Below, piece after piece: positions 1 to 9,274 of a DNA stretch of 64,000 nt. Numbering within the stretch: the stretch's first letter is position 1; each line of letters starts with the position of its first letter. Both the position numbers and the translations under genes were made by a program. This DNA comes from Sphingomonas aliaeris. Its GTDB lineage: Bacteria > Pseudomonadota > Alphaproteobacteria > Sphingomonadales > Sphingomonadaceae. The notes below the pieces were generated by a model. The model saw only the letters and a list, made by a program, of their open reading frames with translations, made no database searches and was not told where the DNA came from. The stretch is from NCBI RefSeq assembly GCF_016743815.1, contig NZ_CP061035.1, positions 808,501 through 872,500 of the forward strand, given 5' to 3'.

Positions 1-169
1 GCTTCGCGCGGATGTCGTTCTCGGCGCCGTAGCGCGAGCGGGCGGCACGCTGGATCGCGTCCTCCATCGCCTCGATCACGATCGCCTTGTCGATCATCTT
101 CTCGGTCGCGACGGCATTCGCGATGGCGAGCAATTCGGCCTTGTTGGCGGAAACGGCGCTGAGAGCCAT
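1..169 (-). CDS. nusA: Transcription termination/antitermination factor NusA, N-terminal fragment
   Basis: The first 56 codons of a leftward gene that runs off the window. NusA binds RNA polymerase and modulates pausing, termination and antitermination. The visible protein begins MALSAVSANKAELLAIANAV and continues through a segment containing EKMIDKAIVIEAMEDAIQ and YGAENDIRA, which is the conserved start of the NusA N-terminal polymerase-binding domain. The start codon is ATG, read from 169 down. rimP lies immediately upstream with a 3-base gap, the conserved rimP-nusA order at the head of the nusA-infB cluster. Only the N-terminus is visible, so S1 and KH domains cannot be checked. Confidence 0.93.
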   Translation of the reverse strand, partial: MALSAVSANKAELLAIANAVATEKMIDKAIVIEAMEDAIQRAARSRYGAENDIRAK

Positions 170-172
170 GAT

Positions 173-733
173 TTATCCTTCGTCCTTATGCGCGCTTTCC
201 AGCGCCTCTTCGTCTTCGAATTCTTCTTCCTCGACACCCTCGACCGACAAAGGCCGGGTCGCGGCGATCAATGCATCGGTCAGGACCAGCTTGGCATTGC
301 CGACCTGATCGAAACCGATCGTCATCAGGCCGTGCTTGGGCAGGTCGATCGTGATCCGGTCGCCGTCCACACCTTTCAGCATGCCGGTCAGGACCTTGCG
401 GCCCTCGACCTGTTCGGTCAGCTGGATCCGTGCCTCATGTTCGGCCCAGTCGCTGAAATCCTTCAGTCGCGTCAACGGCCGATCGATGCCGGGCGACGAC
501 ACTTCGAGGCGATATTCGCTCTCGATCGGATCCTCGGCATCCATCACGTCCGAGATGCGGCGCGACAGATCGGCGCAGTCGTCGATCGTCAACTGGCGCG
601 TATCGGGGCGTTCGGCCATCACCTGCAACGTCAGGTCGCCCGCGCCGCCGAACATCTTCACACGCACGAGATCGAAGCCCAGGGCCTCGGCCTCGGGAGC
701 GATCAATGCGGTCAGTTTCGCGGTATCGACCAA
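173..733 (-). CDS. rimP: Ribosome maturation factor RimP
   Basis: A 186-residue protein, normal length for RimP, which helps assemble the 30S subunit. The N-terminal domain shows LIAPEAEALGFDLVRVK and then YRLEVSSPGIDRPL, the family signature around residues 75-90. The C-terminal SH3-like part follows. An acidic tail (EGVEEEEFEDEEALE) is common in alphaproteobacterial members. The start is TTG at 733: a stop codon lies directly upstream in frame, and the next possible start would cut into the conserved LIAPEAEALGF region. It is the first gene of the rimP-nusA unit. Confidence 0.93.
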   Translation of the reverse strand: MVDTAKLTALIAPEAEALGFDLVRVKMFGGAGDLTLQVMAERPDTRQLTIDDCADLSRRISDVMDAEDPIESEYRLEVSSPGIDRPLTRLKDFSDWAEHEARIQLTEQVEGRKVLTGMLKGVDGDRITIDLPKHGLMTIGFDQVGNAKLVLTDALIAATRPLSVEGVEEEEFEDEEALESAHKDEG

Positions 734-898
734 CTAAGTTCCAGACATGAGCGTTCGGCGCCGGAACCGGGTGGCTCCAGCCTCTTCACCTGACGATGTA
801 GAGAGTGAGGGCGATATAGTCCCAAGCGGCGCCGCTGGCAAGCATCCAACCGGGACGAACTGCGTTAGCATCATGACCCTATGGAAAACGGAATTATC

Positions 899-2074
899 AT
901 GCGCCCAGTTACACTTGCCTTGCCCGTCCTCCTGATCGCCTGCAGCGGCAATGCGCCGGCCGCACAGGAAGCGGCAACCGCCACCGCCGCCAACCCGGCC
1001 GCGACGGTGTTGGACAAGCCGTTCGCTCAAACGGTCGTCGCCGATTTCGATGCGCCCTGGGCGATGACGTTCCTGCCCGATGGCAGCATGCTGGTGACGG
1101 AGAAGCAGGGCCGCATCCTGCTCGTCTCCGCCGATGGCAAGAAGCGGGAGGTCGTCGCGAACGTCACGGTCGATTCGGCGGGGCAGGGCGGCTTGATGGA
1201 CATCGTTCCCGCGCCCGATTTCGCGACCAGCCAGCGCGTGTATTTCAGTTACTCCTCATCGCAGATCGAGGGACAGTCGGGCGGCAAGGCGGTGATCCTC
1301 GCGCGCGGGCGGTTGCGGCCCGATGGCGGCGGGAAGGGCGGCGAGCGGCTCGGCGAGATCGAGGCGCTATTCAACGGCACGCCGCTGGTGCCGGGCAACG
1401 GCCATTATTCCGGCCGGATCGCGTTTTCGCCCGATGGCAAGTATCTGTTCTTCACCGCGGGCGAGCGTCAGAAATTCGAGCCCGCGCAGGATCCCAAGGC
1501 GACGCTCGGCAAGGTCCTCCGCCTGACGCTCGACGGCAAGCCGGCACCGGGCAATCCGCTGGCGGCACAGGGATTCCACCCGGCCGTCTGGTCCTATGGC
1601 CACCGCAACCTGCTTGGCATCGCGTTCGATGCGCAGGGCAATCTGTGGGAGCAGGAAATGGGACCGAAGGGCGGGGACGAGGTGAACCTGATCCTGCCCG
1701 GCAAGAATTACGGCTGGCCCAGGGCGTCCAACGGCAGCCATTATGACGGGCGGGACATTCCCGATCACACGCCGTCCGACGGATTCGAGGCACCGAAAGT
1801 CTCGTGGAACCCCGTCATCTCGCCCGGTGGGCTGATGATCTATTCGGGCAATCTGTTCCCGGCGTGGAAGGGCGATGCCTTTATCGGCGGCCTGTCGTCA
1901 CAGGCGCTGATCCGCGTCGACCTGAACGGTACGAACGCCGCGAAGGGCGACCAGTGGGACATGGGCGCGCGCATCCGAGAGGTCGAGCAAGGCCCCGACG
2001 GCGCGATCTACGTGCTGGAGGATGGCAAGGATGGATCGCAAGGTCGCCTGATCAAGCTGACCCCGCGCACATGA
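899..2074 (+). CDS. PQQ-dependent sugar dehydrogenase (soluble aldose dehydrogenase type), lipoprotein
   Basis: A six-bladed propeller enzyme of the glucose/sorbosone dehydrogenase (YliI/Asd) family, which oxidises aldoses with PQQ in the periplasm. Supporting motifs are DAPWAMTFLPDGSMLVTEKQG near the N-terminus, GQGGLMDIVPAPDF, WSYGHRNLLGIAFD, WEQEMGPKGGDEVN and PGKNYGWP. An ATG at 881 is possible, but starting at 899 gives MRPVTLALPVLLIACSG, a compact signal peptide ending in the lipobox LIAC, so the mature protein is probably lipid-anchored. It stands alone, convergent with the thioesterase pair that follows. PQQ binding is inferred from family, and the real substrate is unknown. Confidence 0.85.
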   Translation: MRPVTLALPVLLIACSGNAPAAQEAATATAANPAATVLDKPFAQTVVADFDAPWAMTFLPDGSMLVTEKQGRILLVSADGKKREVVANVTVDSAGQGGLMDIVPAPDFATSQRVYFSYSSSQIEGQSGGKAVILARGRLRPDGGGKGGERLGEIEALFNGTPLVPGNGHYSGRIAFSPDGKYLFFTAGERQKFEPAQDPKATLGKVLRLTLDGKPAPGNPLAAQGFHPAVWSYGHRNLLGIAFDAQGNLWEQEMGPKGGDEVNLILPGKNYGWPRASNGSHYDGRDIPDHTPSDGFEAPKVSWNPVISPGGLMIYSGNLFPAWKGDAFIGGLSSQALIRVDLNGTNAAKGDQWDMGARIREVEQGPDGAIYVLEDGKDGSQGRLIKLTPRT

Positions 2075-2078
2075 CCGC

Positions 2079-2459
2079 TCAGTCGCGGACGATCAGATAG
2101 TTCATCCGCGCCGCGGCGATCGGCTTGGCGGGATCGTCCTGCCAGGCCGTCGCCTCGACATTGGCGACGCGTTTGCCCAGCCGCGTGACGATGCCGCGAC
2201 TGTAGGTCAGCTTGTCGCGCCCGCCGCGCATGAAATCGACGGTGACGTTGATCGGCTTGATCCGGCCGCCGCCCTCTTCCTCCAGCGCGCGGCGCAGTGC
2301 GACGATCGCCGCCATTTCCATCAGCCCGCTGATCGCGCCGCCATGCAGGAAGCCGGGCCGCCCGAGCACGCCATCGGCATAGGGCATGACCAAAGTGCAG
2401 CCGTCTTCATGGTCAGGATCGATGCGGAGGCCGAGTGTTTCGGCATAGGGCGGCAGCAT
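2079..2459 (-). CDS. PaaI-family hotdog thioesterase
   Basis: A 126-residue single hotdog-fold domain. The segment GVLGRPGFLHGGAISGLMEMAAIVALR matches the PaaI/4HBT core, in which HGG precedes the long hotdog helix. These enzymes hydrolyse acyl-CoA or aryl-CoA thioesters. It is the second gene of a pair: its ATG overlaps the TGA of the upstream thioesterase (ATGA at 2457-2461), so the two are probably translationally coupled and may form a heteromer. The adjacent acyl-CoA ligase and crotonase suggest a role in acyl-CoA turnover. Confidence 0.85.
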   Translation of the reverse strand: MLPPYAETLGLRIDPDHEDGCTLVMPYADGVLGRPGFLHGGAISGLMEMAAIVALRRALEEEGGGRIKPINVTVDFMRGGRDKLTYSRGIVTRLGKRVANVEATAWQDDPAKPIAAARMNYLIVRD

Positions 2460-2899
2460 CAGAAATAGCCCTCCGGCGCCATGAACGTGCCCGCGACATG
2501 CGCAAGCGGATCGTCCGGATCGCCGTCATGCGCCTGCCCGCGCACGAACGCGATCGAGCGCGTGACGCGGTAGCATTCGCCGTGTCCGATCACCGTTTTG
2601 CCGGGAGTCGCGGGACGCAGATAATCCACCCGCAGGTCCAACGTCGCATGCGCGCGAAACCCGTTCAGTTTCAGCCACACCGACATGCTGGTCACCATGT
2701 CCATCATCGACAGGATCGGCCCGCTGGCGATCACGCCGCTTTCCGGATCGCCGATCAGTCGCGGATCATAAGGCATCGCCATCTCCGCCCAGTCGGGACC
2801 GTGCGCATGATAGCTCATGCCCAAATGACTGCCGTGCCCACCGGCGCCATTCTTCAGGAAGCGTCGGGGATCAAAGACGAAGGCTGGCGGTGTGGTCAT
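2459..2899 (-). CDS. PaaI-family hotdog thioesterase
   Basis: A 146-residue hotdog protein and partner of the next gene downstream. Visible features are MAMPYDPRLIGDPESGVIASGPILSMMDMVTSMSV, where the usual HGG is replaced by IASGP, then TLDLRVDYLRPATPGKTVIGHGECYRVTRSIAFVRGQA, the typical strand pair of the fold. I chose ATG 2899 (MTTPPAFVFDPRRF). The frame stays open to a TTG at 3013, but that extension looks like intergenic sequence. Lack of HGG in one partner of a coupled pair fits a heteromeric enzyme (inference). It is divergent from the acyl-CoA ligase. Confidence 0.83.
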   Translation of the reverse strand: MTTPPAFVFDPRRFLKNGAGGHGSHLGMSYHAHGPDWAEMAMPYDPRLIGDPESGVIASGPILSMMDMVTSMSVWLKLNGFRAHATLDLRVDYLRPATPGKTVIGHGECYRVTRSIAFVRGQAHDGDPDDPLAHVAGTFMAPEGYF

Positions 2900-3029
2900 G
2901 CGCGCAGGCTCTACACATCCGTCGCGGGGAGGCAAATGGGGCCCGGGGACCGCGCATCGGTTTCCATATTGCCGCCCGCGAAGAGGCAGCCTAGCTTCGG
3001 TTGCAAAATACAACCGATAGGAGAGACGG

Positions 3030-4562
3030 GTGCATCCCAGCGTCCATGCCGCGACTTATGCGGACAAGCCGGCCCTGATCGTCGCGGATAGCGGAGAGAC
3101 GATCAGCTATGGCGAACTCGACCGCCGTTCGAACCGCGCCGCACACCTGTTCCGCGACCGCGGGCTGGCCGCGGGAGATACGATCGCGATCTTCCTGGAC
3201 AACGTTCCCGAATATTTCGACCTGGTTTGGGGCGCACAACGCAGCGGGCTGTTCTACGTCTGCATCCCGTCGAAACTGACCGCACCCGAAGTCGAGTACA
3301 TCCTGCGCGATTCCGGTGCGAGGCTGCTCGTCACCGGCGAGGCGCTTTCGGCGGTGGCGGCGCAGGTCGATCTGGGCGACTGTACCGGCTTCGCGCTCGG
3401 CCCGGTGGCGGGGTATGACGACTGGCGAAGCGCGGTCGCCGCGATGCCGGACACGCCGATCGCGGACGAACGCGCCGGTGTCGACATGCTCTATTCGTCC
3501 GGCACGACGGGACGGCCGAAGGGCGTGCGCGTCGCCCTGCCCGAGGATCCGGCGATCGCCGCGCCCAACGTGCTGATGCAACTGGCGCAGGCGCTGTACA
3601 AACTGAATGGGGACACGATCTATCTCAGCCCTGCGCCGCTCTATCATGCCGCGCCGCTGCGCTGGTCGATGACCGTGATGCGGCTGGGCGGGACGGTGGT
3701 GATGATGCGCCATTTCGATCCCGAGGCCGCGCTCGCCGCGATCCAACGCTACAAGGTGACCGCCAGCCAGTGGGTGCCGACGCATTTCGTGCGGATGCTG
3801 AAGCTCGATCCCGCGGTTCGTGCTGCACACGATCTGTCCACGCTGAAGGTCGCGATCCACGCCGCCGCGCCATGCCCCGTGCCGGTCAAGCATGCGATGA
3901 TCGACTGGTGGGGTCCGGTGCTGTTCGAATATTATGCCGGGTCGGAAGGGAATGGCCTGACCGCGATCGATTCGCCGGCCTGGCTCGCGCACCCCGGATC
4001 GGTCGGGCGTGCGGTGTACGGCGCGCTCCACGTCTGTAACGAGGCGGGCGAGGAACTCGGCGCGGACGAGGAAGGGCTGATCTATTTCGGCGATGGCGGC
4101 ACGTTCGAATATCATAACGATCCCGACAAGACCGCCGAGGCGCGCCATCCGAAAGGCTGGACGACGCTGGGCGATATCGGGCGGATCGATGCCGACGGCT
4201 TCCTGTATCTGACCGATCGCAAGAGTTTCATGATCATTTCGGGCGGGGTGAACATCTATCCGCAGGAGATCGAGAACCGGCTGATCACGCATCCGCGCGT
4301 CGCCGATGTCGCGGTGATCGGTGGGCCGGATGCGGAGATGGGCGAACGAGTCATCGCGGTCGTCCAGCCGGTCGACATGACCGAAGCGGGCGACGCGCTG
4401 GCGGCCGAACTCACCGCATGGTGCCGGGCCGAACTGTCGGGCGTGAAGACTCCGCGTCAGATTGACTTCGCCGCCGAACTGCCCCGCCACCCGACCGGCA
4501 AATTGTACAAGCGCTTGCTTCGCGATCGCTATTGGGGCGAGAGCGACAGTCGGATTGTGTGA
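3030..4562 (+). CDS. AMP-dependent acyl-CoA synthetase (class I adenylate-forming)
   Basis: A 510-residue ANL-superfamily ligase that activates a carboxylic acid via an acyl-adenylate to its CoA ester. The phosphate-binding loop is YSSGTTGRPKGVRV near residue 153. The A5-type motif YYAGSEGNG follows, then GWTTLGDIGRIDADGFLYLTDRKS (adenylate-binding and hinge Asp), SGGVNIYPQEIEN, and the C-terminal lysine motif PTGKLYKRLLRD. Translation starts at GTG 3030 behind a GGAGAG ribosome site. The enoyl-CoA hydratase begins 36 bases downstream, so the pair probably forms a short acid-degradation operon. The acid substrate cannot be read from sequence. Confidence 0.9.
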   Translation: MHPSVHAATYADKPALIVADSGETISYGELDRRSNRAAHLFRDRGLAAGDTIAIFLDNVPEYFDLVWGAQRSGLFYVCIPSKLTAPEVEYILRDSGARLLVTGEALSAVAAQVDLGDCTGFALGPVAGYDDWRSAVAAMPDTPIADERAGVDMLYSSGTTGRPKGVRVALPEDPAIAAPNVLMQLAQALYKLNGDTIYLSPAPLYHAAPLRWSMTVMRLGGTVVMMRHFDPEAALAAIQRYKVTASQWVPTHFVRMLKLDPAVRAAHDLSTLKVAIHAAAPCPVPVKHAMIDWWGPVLFEYYAGSEGNGLTAIDSPAWLAHPGSVGRAVYGALHVCNEAGEELGADEEGLIYFGDGGTFEYHNDPDKTAEARHPKGWTTLGDIGRIDADGFLYLTDRKSFMIISGGVNIYPQEIENRLITHPRVADVAVIGGPDAEMGERVIAVVQPVDMTEAGDALAAELTAWCRAELSGVKTPRQIDFAAELPRHPTGKLYKRLLRDRYWGESDSRIV

Positions 4563-4598
4563 CCAGAAACAGATCAAGCGCCGTGTGGAGAGACTGAC

Positions 4599-5379
4599 AT
4601 GAACGACCGCGTATCCATCACCGTCACCGACCAGATCGCCGACGTGAAGCTGACCCGCGCCGACAAGATGAACGCGATCGACCCGGCGATGTTTGAAGGC
4701 ATCGGCGCGGCGATCGACGAACTGGCGACCCGCACCGACGTGCGCTGCGTCGTCCTGTCGGGCGAGGGGCGGGCCTTTTGCGCCGGGCTGGACATGGCGA
4801 GCATGGCCGCGGGCGGATCCGGCACCGGGCATGAGCGCAACGAACAGGGCAGCATCCTGCCGCAACACGTCACCTGGGGCTGGCGCAACCTGCCGATGCC
4901 CGTGATCGCGGCGGTACACGGCGTCGCGATGGGTGGTGGTTTCCAGATCATGAGCGGCGCGGACATCCGCATCGCCGCGCCCGGCAGCCGCTTTCGCGAT
5001 CCGCGAGACCTATTGGGGCCTCGTGCCGGACATGGCCGGTTTCCCGATCTGGCGCGGGCTGGTGCGCGACGACGTGCTGCGCGAACTCGTCTACACCGCG
5101 CGCGAATTTGGGGCGGAGGAGGCGCTGTCACATGGCTTCGTCACCCGCATCGCCGACGATCCCCACGCTGCCGCGATGGACCTCGCTCGCGCGATCGCCG
5201 GCCGTAGCCCGCATGCGATCCGCGGTGCCAAGCGGCTGTGCAATATGGCGCACGACGCCGATCCCCGGGCGATGCTGGTCGCGGAGACGGACGAACAGAT
5301 CAAGGTGATCGGCAAGCCGAACATGATGGAAGCCGTCGCCGCCAACATGGGCAAACGCGCGCCAGTGTTTCAGGATTGA
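4599..5379 (+). CDS. Enoyl-CoA hydratase/isomerase family protein (crotonase), single-base frameshift
   Basis: The crotonase fold is clear. LTRADKMNAIDPAMFEGI and GEGRAFCAGLDMASM (oxyanion-hole segment) lie in the first frame, with AAVHGVAMGGGFQIMSGADIRIAAPGSRF. After RF the frame runs into unrelated sequence. The family continuation AIRETYWGLVPDMAGFPIWRGLV resumes one frame over from 4996, ending at 5379 after GAKRLCNMAHD. Removing the C at 4995 restores one 259-codon protein. The break is either a real null mutation or a sequencing error, and the other shifts in this window favour error. The gene follows the acyl-CoA ligase and would hydrate its product after desaturation. Confidence 0.8.
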
Positions 5380-5540
5380 CGCTCGGCACGAATGGATGGG
5401 ATTGAAGCGGGATGGCATAACGCCGACCTTTTCCTCGGCGGCTTCCATCTCGGCCAACCCCGCTGACCTTCCTGATCACGGCGACAAGTTGCGACAATAA
5501 AGCGATGGACGCCGTTCGATCGGCTTGCCATCTGTACGTG

Positions 5541-7013
5541 ATGGTACGGTCCCGCATACTCACGGCGCTTCTCGTTTCGACACCGCTCGCGGCATGTTCG
5601 GTCGGGCCTGACTATCGCCCCGCTGCCCCGTCCGAACTGGGCGTGCCGGACGCCTATTCCGTCCCCGCGAACAGCCGGAACGCGACGGACATCTCGGCCT
5701 GGTGGACCGGTTTCGACGATCCGCTGCTCGCCCGCATCGTCGAGCAGGCGCGCGCCAACAATCTCGATATCGCGCAGGCCGTCGCGCGGCTGCGTCAGGC
5801 GCGCGAAAGCCTCGTTCAGTCGCGGGCGCAATTGCTGCCCTCCGTATCGGGGTCAGCCGGCTATACGCGCGCGATCGATTTCACCGGGGCGAGTACGGTG
5901 ACGTTGCCCGACGGCACGGTAACGACGATCTCGCGCGGGTCGGGCGACAGCTTCTCGGTCGGCGGAAATGCGTCCTACCAACTGGGGCTGTTCGGCGAGG
6001 TGCGCCGCACGGTCGAGGCGACGTCCGCGCAATATGCCGCGTCCGGCTACGACCTCGCGACGGTGCAGATTTCGGCGGAAAGCGAGGCGGCGCGAAACTA
6101 CGTCCTCGCCCGCCTGTATCAGGCGCAACTGGCGAACGCGCGCAATTCGCTGGCGATCCAGGACGACAATCTGGAGATTGCCGGCTTCCGCGTACAGGCG
6201 GGTCTAGTGTCTTCGCTGGACGCCGAACAGGCGCGCTCGCAGCGCGCGCAGACCGCCGCGACGATCCCGACGATCGAACAGAATTACAACACGGCCGTCT
6301 CGCGGATCGGCGTGCTGACGGGGCAGGCGCCGGGCGCGCTGAAGGAGGAAATGGCGGCGGCGCGGGCGATCCCGACCGGGCCGGCGGACGTCGCGGTCGG
6401 CATCCCCGCCGACACGCTGCGCAATCGCCCCGATGTCCGCGCGGCCGAACGCAACCTTGCCGCCGCGACCGCGCAGATCGGCGTGGCGAAGGCGGCGCTC
6501 TATCCCGCGCTCGCGATCAGCGGTTCGGTCAGCACCAATGCGACCGCGGTGGGCAATCTGTTCGAACAGGTTACGGGGCAATTGTTCGCCGGGCTGACAC
6601 AAGCGATCTTCAACGGCGGGCGATTGCGCGCGCAGGTGCGGTCGAACGAGGCGGCGGCGGATGCGGCGTTCGCGGCCTATAAAGGCACCGTGCTGACCGG
6701 GCTCGAGGATGTCGAGAATGCCGTTGTTGCGCTGGATTCCGCAAAGCGCCGCGCCGCCGAATTCGCCATCGCGCTGGATGCGGCCAACACCTCCGCGATC
6801 CTGTCGCGCAGCCAGTACCGGGCAGGCCTGACCGATTTCACCACGCTGAACACGACCGAGGCGAGCCTGCTGACGGCGCGGAACGGCCTGTCGCAGGCGC
6901 AGTCCGATCGCGCGCAGGCGCTGATCCAATTGTATCTCGCGCTCGGCGGAGGCTGGGATGCCGCCGCCGGTGCGCCGCAAGCCCCCCCAAGGGATGTTTC
7001 GAATGGCCGATAG
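5541..7013 (+). CDS. RND/MacAB-type efflux outer-membrane factor, NodT family lipoprotein
   Basis: A TolC-like outer-membrane channel and the first gene of a tripartite efflux operon. Starting at ATG 5541 gives MVRSRILTALLVSTPLAACSVGPDY, a lipoprotein signal with LAAC lipobox followed by the VGPDY start typical of NodT/OprM proteins. WWTGFDDPLLARIVEQARANNLDIAQAVARL and the second-repeat counterpart AERNLAAATAQIGVAKAALYPALAISGSVS are the paired helical repeats. It overlaps the adaptor gene by 11 bases. A direct repeat of GCGACA at 5481-5496 lies about 45 bases upstream and may be a regulator site. Confidence 0.9.
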   Translation: MVRSRILTALLVSTPLAACSVGPDYRPAAPSELGVPDAYSVPANSRNATDISAWWTGFDDPLLARIVEQARANNLDIAQAVARLRQARESLVQSRAQLLPSVSGSAGYTRAIDFTGASTVTLPDGTVTTISRGSGDSFSVGGNASYQLGLFGEVRRTVEATSAQYAASGYDLATVQISAESEAARNYVLARLYQAQLANARNSLAIQDDNLEIAGFRVQAGLVSSLDAEQARSQRAQTAATIPTIEQNYNTAVSRIGVLTGQAPGALKEEMAAARAIPTGPADVAVGIPADTLRNRPDVRAAERNLAAATAQIGVAKAALYPALAISGSVSTNATAVGNLFEQVTGQLFAGLTQAIFNGGRLRAQVRSNEAAADAAFAAYKGTVLTGLEDVENAVVALDSAKRRAAEFAIALDAANTSAILSRSQYRAGLTDFTTLNTTEASLLTARNGLSQAQSDRAQALIQLYLALGGGWDAAAGAPQAPPRDVSNGR

Positions 7014-8388
7014 TAACATCGACGATTTCCTCGGCACGAAGCCGGTGCCGGCGTGGCGCAAATATCTGAAATGGGTCGCAGTGTTAGTCGGCGTCGTGCT
7101 GCTCGCTTTCCTCCTGAAAAGCTGTTTCGGCGGCAGCGATGCGGTCCAGTATTCGACCGACAAGGTCACGCGCGGATCGTTCCAGGTGACGGTCTCGGCG
7201 ACCGGAAAGCTCGCGCCGACCAACCAGGTGGATGTCGGCTCCGAGCTGTCCGGTCTGGTCACCAAGGTGGTGGTCGACGTCAACGACCGCGTGACCGCGG
7301 GGCAGCCGCTCGCATTGGTCGATCCCGCGCGGTTCCAGGATACGGTGAACCAGAGCAAGGCGGCGCTCGCGGCAAACGTCGCCGCCGTGCAGCAGGCGCA
7401 GGCGACGCTGTCGCAGGCGGATGCGACGCTCGCGCGCTTCCGCGAAGTCAGCCGCCTGTCGAACGGCCGCGTCCCCGCCAAGACCGAACTGGACACCGCG
7501 ATCGCGGAACGCGCGCGCGGCGTGGCGAACCTCCGCGCGGCGCAGGCCAACGTGCAGGCCGCACGCGCGACCCTGTCCTCCAACGAGACGCAGTTGCTGC
7601 GCACCGTCATCCGGTCGCCCGTCAACGGCGTGGTGCTGGCGCGCCAGATCGAACCGGGCCAGACCGTCGCGGCATCGTTCAGCACGCCCACCCTGTTCGT
7701 CATCGCGCAGGACCTGTCGGCGATGAAGCTGGAAGTCGCGATCGACGAGGCGGATGTCGGCACGGTGCGCGAGGGACAGGCGGCGACCTTCACCGTCGAT
7801 GCCTTTCCCGGCAAGACGTTCCCGGCGAAGATCACGCGCGTCGATCTCGGCTCGAATTTGAGCGCGCAAAGCTCGACCGCGACGACGACGACCACGGCGA
7901 CCAACACCGTCGTCTCCTATGCCGCGACGTTGAGCGTCGCCAATGCGGACCAGCAATTGCGCCCCGGCATGACGGCGACAGCCGATATCGTCACCACCGC
8001 GAAGAGCAATGTGCTGCTGGTCCCGAACGCCGCGCTCCGCTTCAAGCCGGTCGATCCGGCGGCGGGTGCGTCGGGCAGTGGCGGGGGCATTGCCGGATCG
8101 CTGACCTTCCGTCCACGGCGTGGCGGTCAGGAACGCACCGCCAAGGTCGGCCGCGGCGCGACGCAGACCGTCTATATCAAGGATGCGGCGGGCAAGCCCA
8201 AGGCGATCAACGTCGTCACCGGCGAAACCAACGGATCGCTGACCGAAGTCACCGGCGGCGATCTGAAACCGGGCATGGACGTCATCACCGGCCAGCTTGC
8301 GAGCGGTGGCGACGCCAAGCCCGGTGCGGGCGGTGGACGCCGATCCGCCGGTGGCGGCGCGGGCGGCGGTCAGCGCAGTGGCAACTGA
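7003..8388 (+). CDS. macA: MacA-like efflux periplasmic adaptor (HlyD family)
   Basis: A membrane-fusion protein bridging the inner-membrane ABC transporter and the outer-membrane channel. ATG 7003 is preceded by AAGGGA. The N-terminus carries one membrane segment (WVAVLVGVVLLAFLLKSC). The lipoyl/barrel-sandwich halves follow (VSATGKLAPTNQVDVGSELSGLVTKVVVDVNDRV and RSPVNGVVLARQIEPGQTV) around a coiled-coil hairpin. The barrel (RPGMTATADIVT) and a membrane-proximal domain come next, and the tail is Gly-rich. The S/T-rich insert SSTATTTTTATNTVVSY is typical of MacA. It overlaps the ATPase start by about 11 bases. Confidence 0.88.
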   Translation: MADSNIDDFLGTKPVPAWRKYLKWVAVLVGVVLLAFLLKSCFGGSDAVQYSTDKVTRGSFQVTVSATGKLAPTNQVDVGSELSGLVTKVVVDVNDRVTAGQPLALVDPARFQDTVNQSKAALAANVAAVQQAQATLSQADATLARFREVSRLSNGRVPAKTELDTAIAERARGVANLRAAQANVQAARATLSSNETQLLRTVIRSPVNGVVLARQIEPGQTVAASFSTPTLFVIAQDLSAMKLEVAIDEADVGTVREGQAATFTVDAFPGKTFPAKITRVDLGSNLSAQSSTATTTTTATNTVVSYAATLSVANADQQLRPGMTATADIVTTAKSNVLLVPNAALRFKPVDPAAGASGSGGGIAGSLTFRPRRGGQERTAKVGRGATQTVYIKDAAGKPKAINVVTGETNGSLTEVTGGDLKPGMDVITGQLASGGDAKPGAGGGRRSAGGGAGGGQRSGN

Positions 8389-9130
8389 CGCCGCCCCCTC
8401 TTCAGGCACCGCCGACGCCACGCCGATCATCCGGCTACGCGGCGTGACCAAGACGTACGGCCAGGGCGCGACCGCGTTCCAAGCGCTGAAGGGGGTCGAT
8501 CTGGACATCCAGTCGGGCGATTTCGTCGCGGTGATGGGGGCCAGCGGATCGGGCAAGTCGACGACGATGAACATCCTCGGCTGTCTCGACGTGCCGACCG
8601 GCGGGACGTTCGAGTTTCGCGGCCATCATGTCGAGGATCTCGACCGCGACCAGCGCGCGCTGTTGCGCCGCAAATATCTCGGCTTCGTGTTCCAGGGGTT
8701 CAACCTGCTCGCCCGCACTTCCGCGCTGGAGAATGTCGAGCTGCCCCTGCTGTATCGCGGCGATGCGAAGCAGGCGCGGCGCGACGCGGCGATGGCCGCA
8801 CTCGACAAGGTCGGGTTGAAGCAGTGGTGGGATCACACGCCCGCCGAACTGTCCGGCGGTCAGCAGCAGCGCGTCGCCATCGCCCGCGCGATCGTCACCT
8901 CTCCGCAGGTGCTTCTTGCCGACGAACCGACCGGCAATCTGGATTCCGAACGCTCGGTCGAGATCATGCAATTGCTGACCGATCTCAACCGCGAGAACGG
9001 CATAACCGTGCTGATGGTGACGCATGAACCCGAAATGGCCGCGTTCGCGCGCACCGTGGTTCACTTCAAGGACGGTCTGGTCGAACGGATCGAGGCGCAG
9101 CACCGCCAGGGCGAAGAGGTGGAAGCGTGA
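8378..9130 (+). CDS. MacB-type ABC transporter ATP-binding protein
   Basis: The ATPase of the LolD/MacB branch, powering export through the adaptor and channel. It has Walker A MGASGSGKSTTMNI, Q-loop FVFQGFNLL, signature LSGGQQQRVAIARAI, Walker B VLLADEPTGNLD and H-loop VTHEP. I place the start at GTG 8378, overlapping the end of macA; the open frame continues further upstream inside macA but is not family-like there. In E. coli MacB, ATPase and permease are one polypeptide. Here the permease is a separate gene 144 bases on, separated by a palindromic repeat. Confidence 0.9.
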   Translation: MATDAAPSSGTADATPIIRLRGVTKTYGQGATAFQALKGVDLDIQSGDFVAVMGASGSGKSTTMNILGCLDVPTGGTFEFRGHHVEDLDRDQRALLRRKYLGFVFQGFNLLARTSALENVELPLLYRGDAKQARRDAAMAALDKVGLKQWWDHTPAELSGGQQQRVAIARAIVTSPQVLLADEPTGNLDSERSVEIMQLLTDLNRENGITVLMVTHEPEMAAFARTVVHFKDGLVERIEAQHRQGEEVEA

Positions 9131-9156
9131 GCGGGCTTCTTCTTCTTTCTTCTACT

Positions 9157-9262
9157 CCCCTCCCGCTCGCGGGAGGGGCCGGGGAGGGGCGTCGCGTGCT
9201 ACCACACCGTCGCTTGCCCTCTGCGCGTTCCTCCCCCCGACCCCTCCCGCAAGCGGGAGGGG
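9157..9262. repeat. Pair of GC-rich palindromes between the two MacB-like genes
   Basis: Two near-identical 22-base palindromes of the form CCCCTCCCGC-N2-GCGGGAGGGG, at 9157-9178 (centre TC) and 9241-9262 (centre AA), sit 62 bases apart in the 144-base gap between ATPase and permease genes. The right-hand copy ends GGGAGGGGGG, directly followed by AAGAAAGCTG and the permease ATG, so it supplies the apparent ribosome binding site. Both could form strong RNA hairpins within the operon transcript. Confidence 0.75.
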
Positions 9263-9274
9263 GGAAGAAAGCTG

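Noticed and set aside
734..1030. A short leftward frame between rimP and the sugar dehydrogenase
   Set aside because: Gly/Arg-rich, no ribosome site, and it overlaps the lipoprotein signal region of a real gene.
2991..4919. A long leftward open frame (about 640 codons) opposite the acyl-CoA ligase
   Set aside because: It is antisense to a clearly homologous ligase and part of the crotonase, has Arg/His/Gly-rich composition and no domain, and is a usual by-product of high GC.
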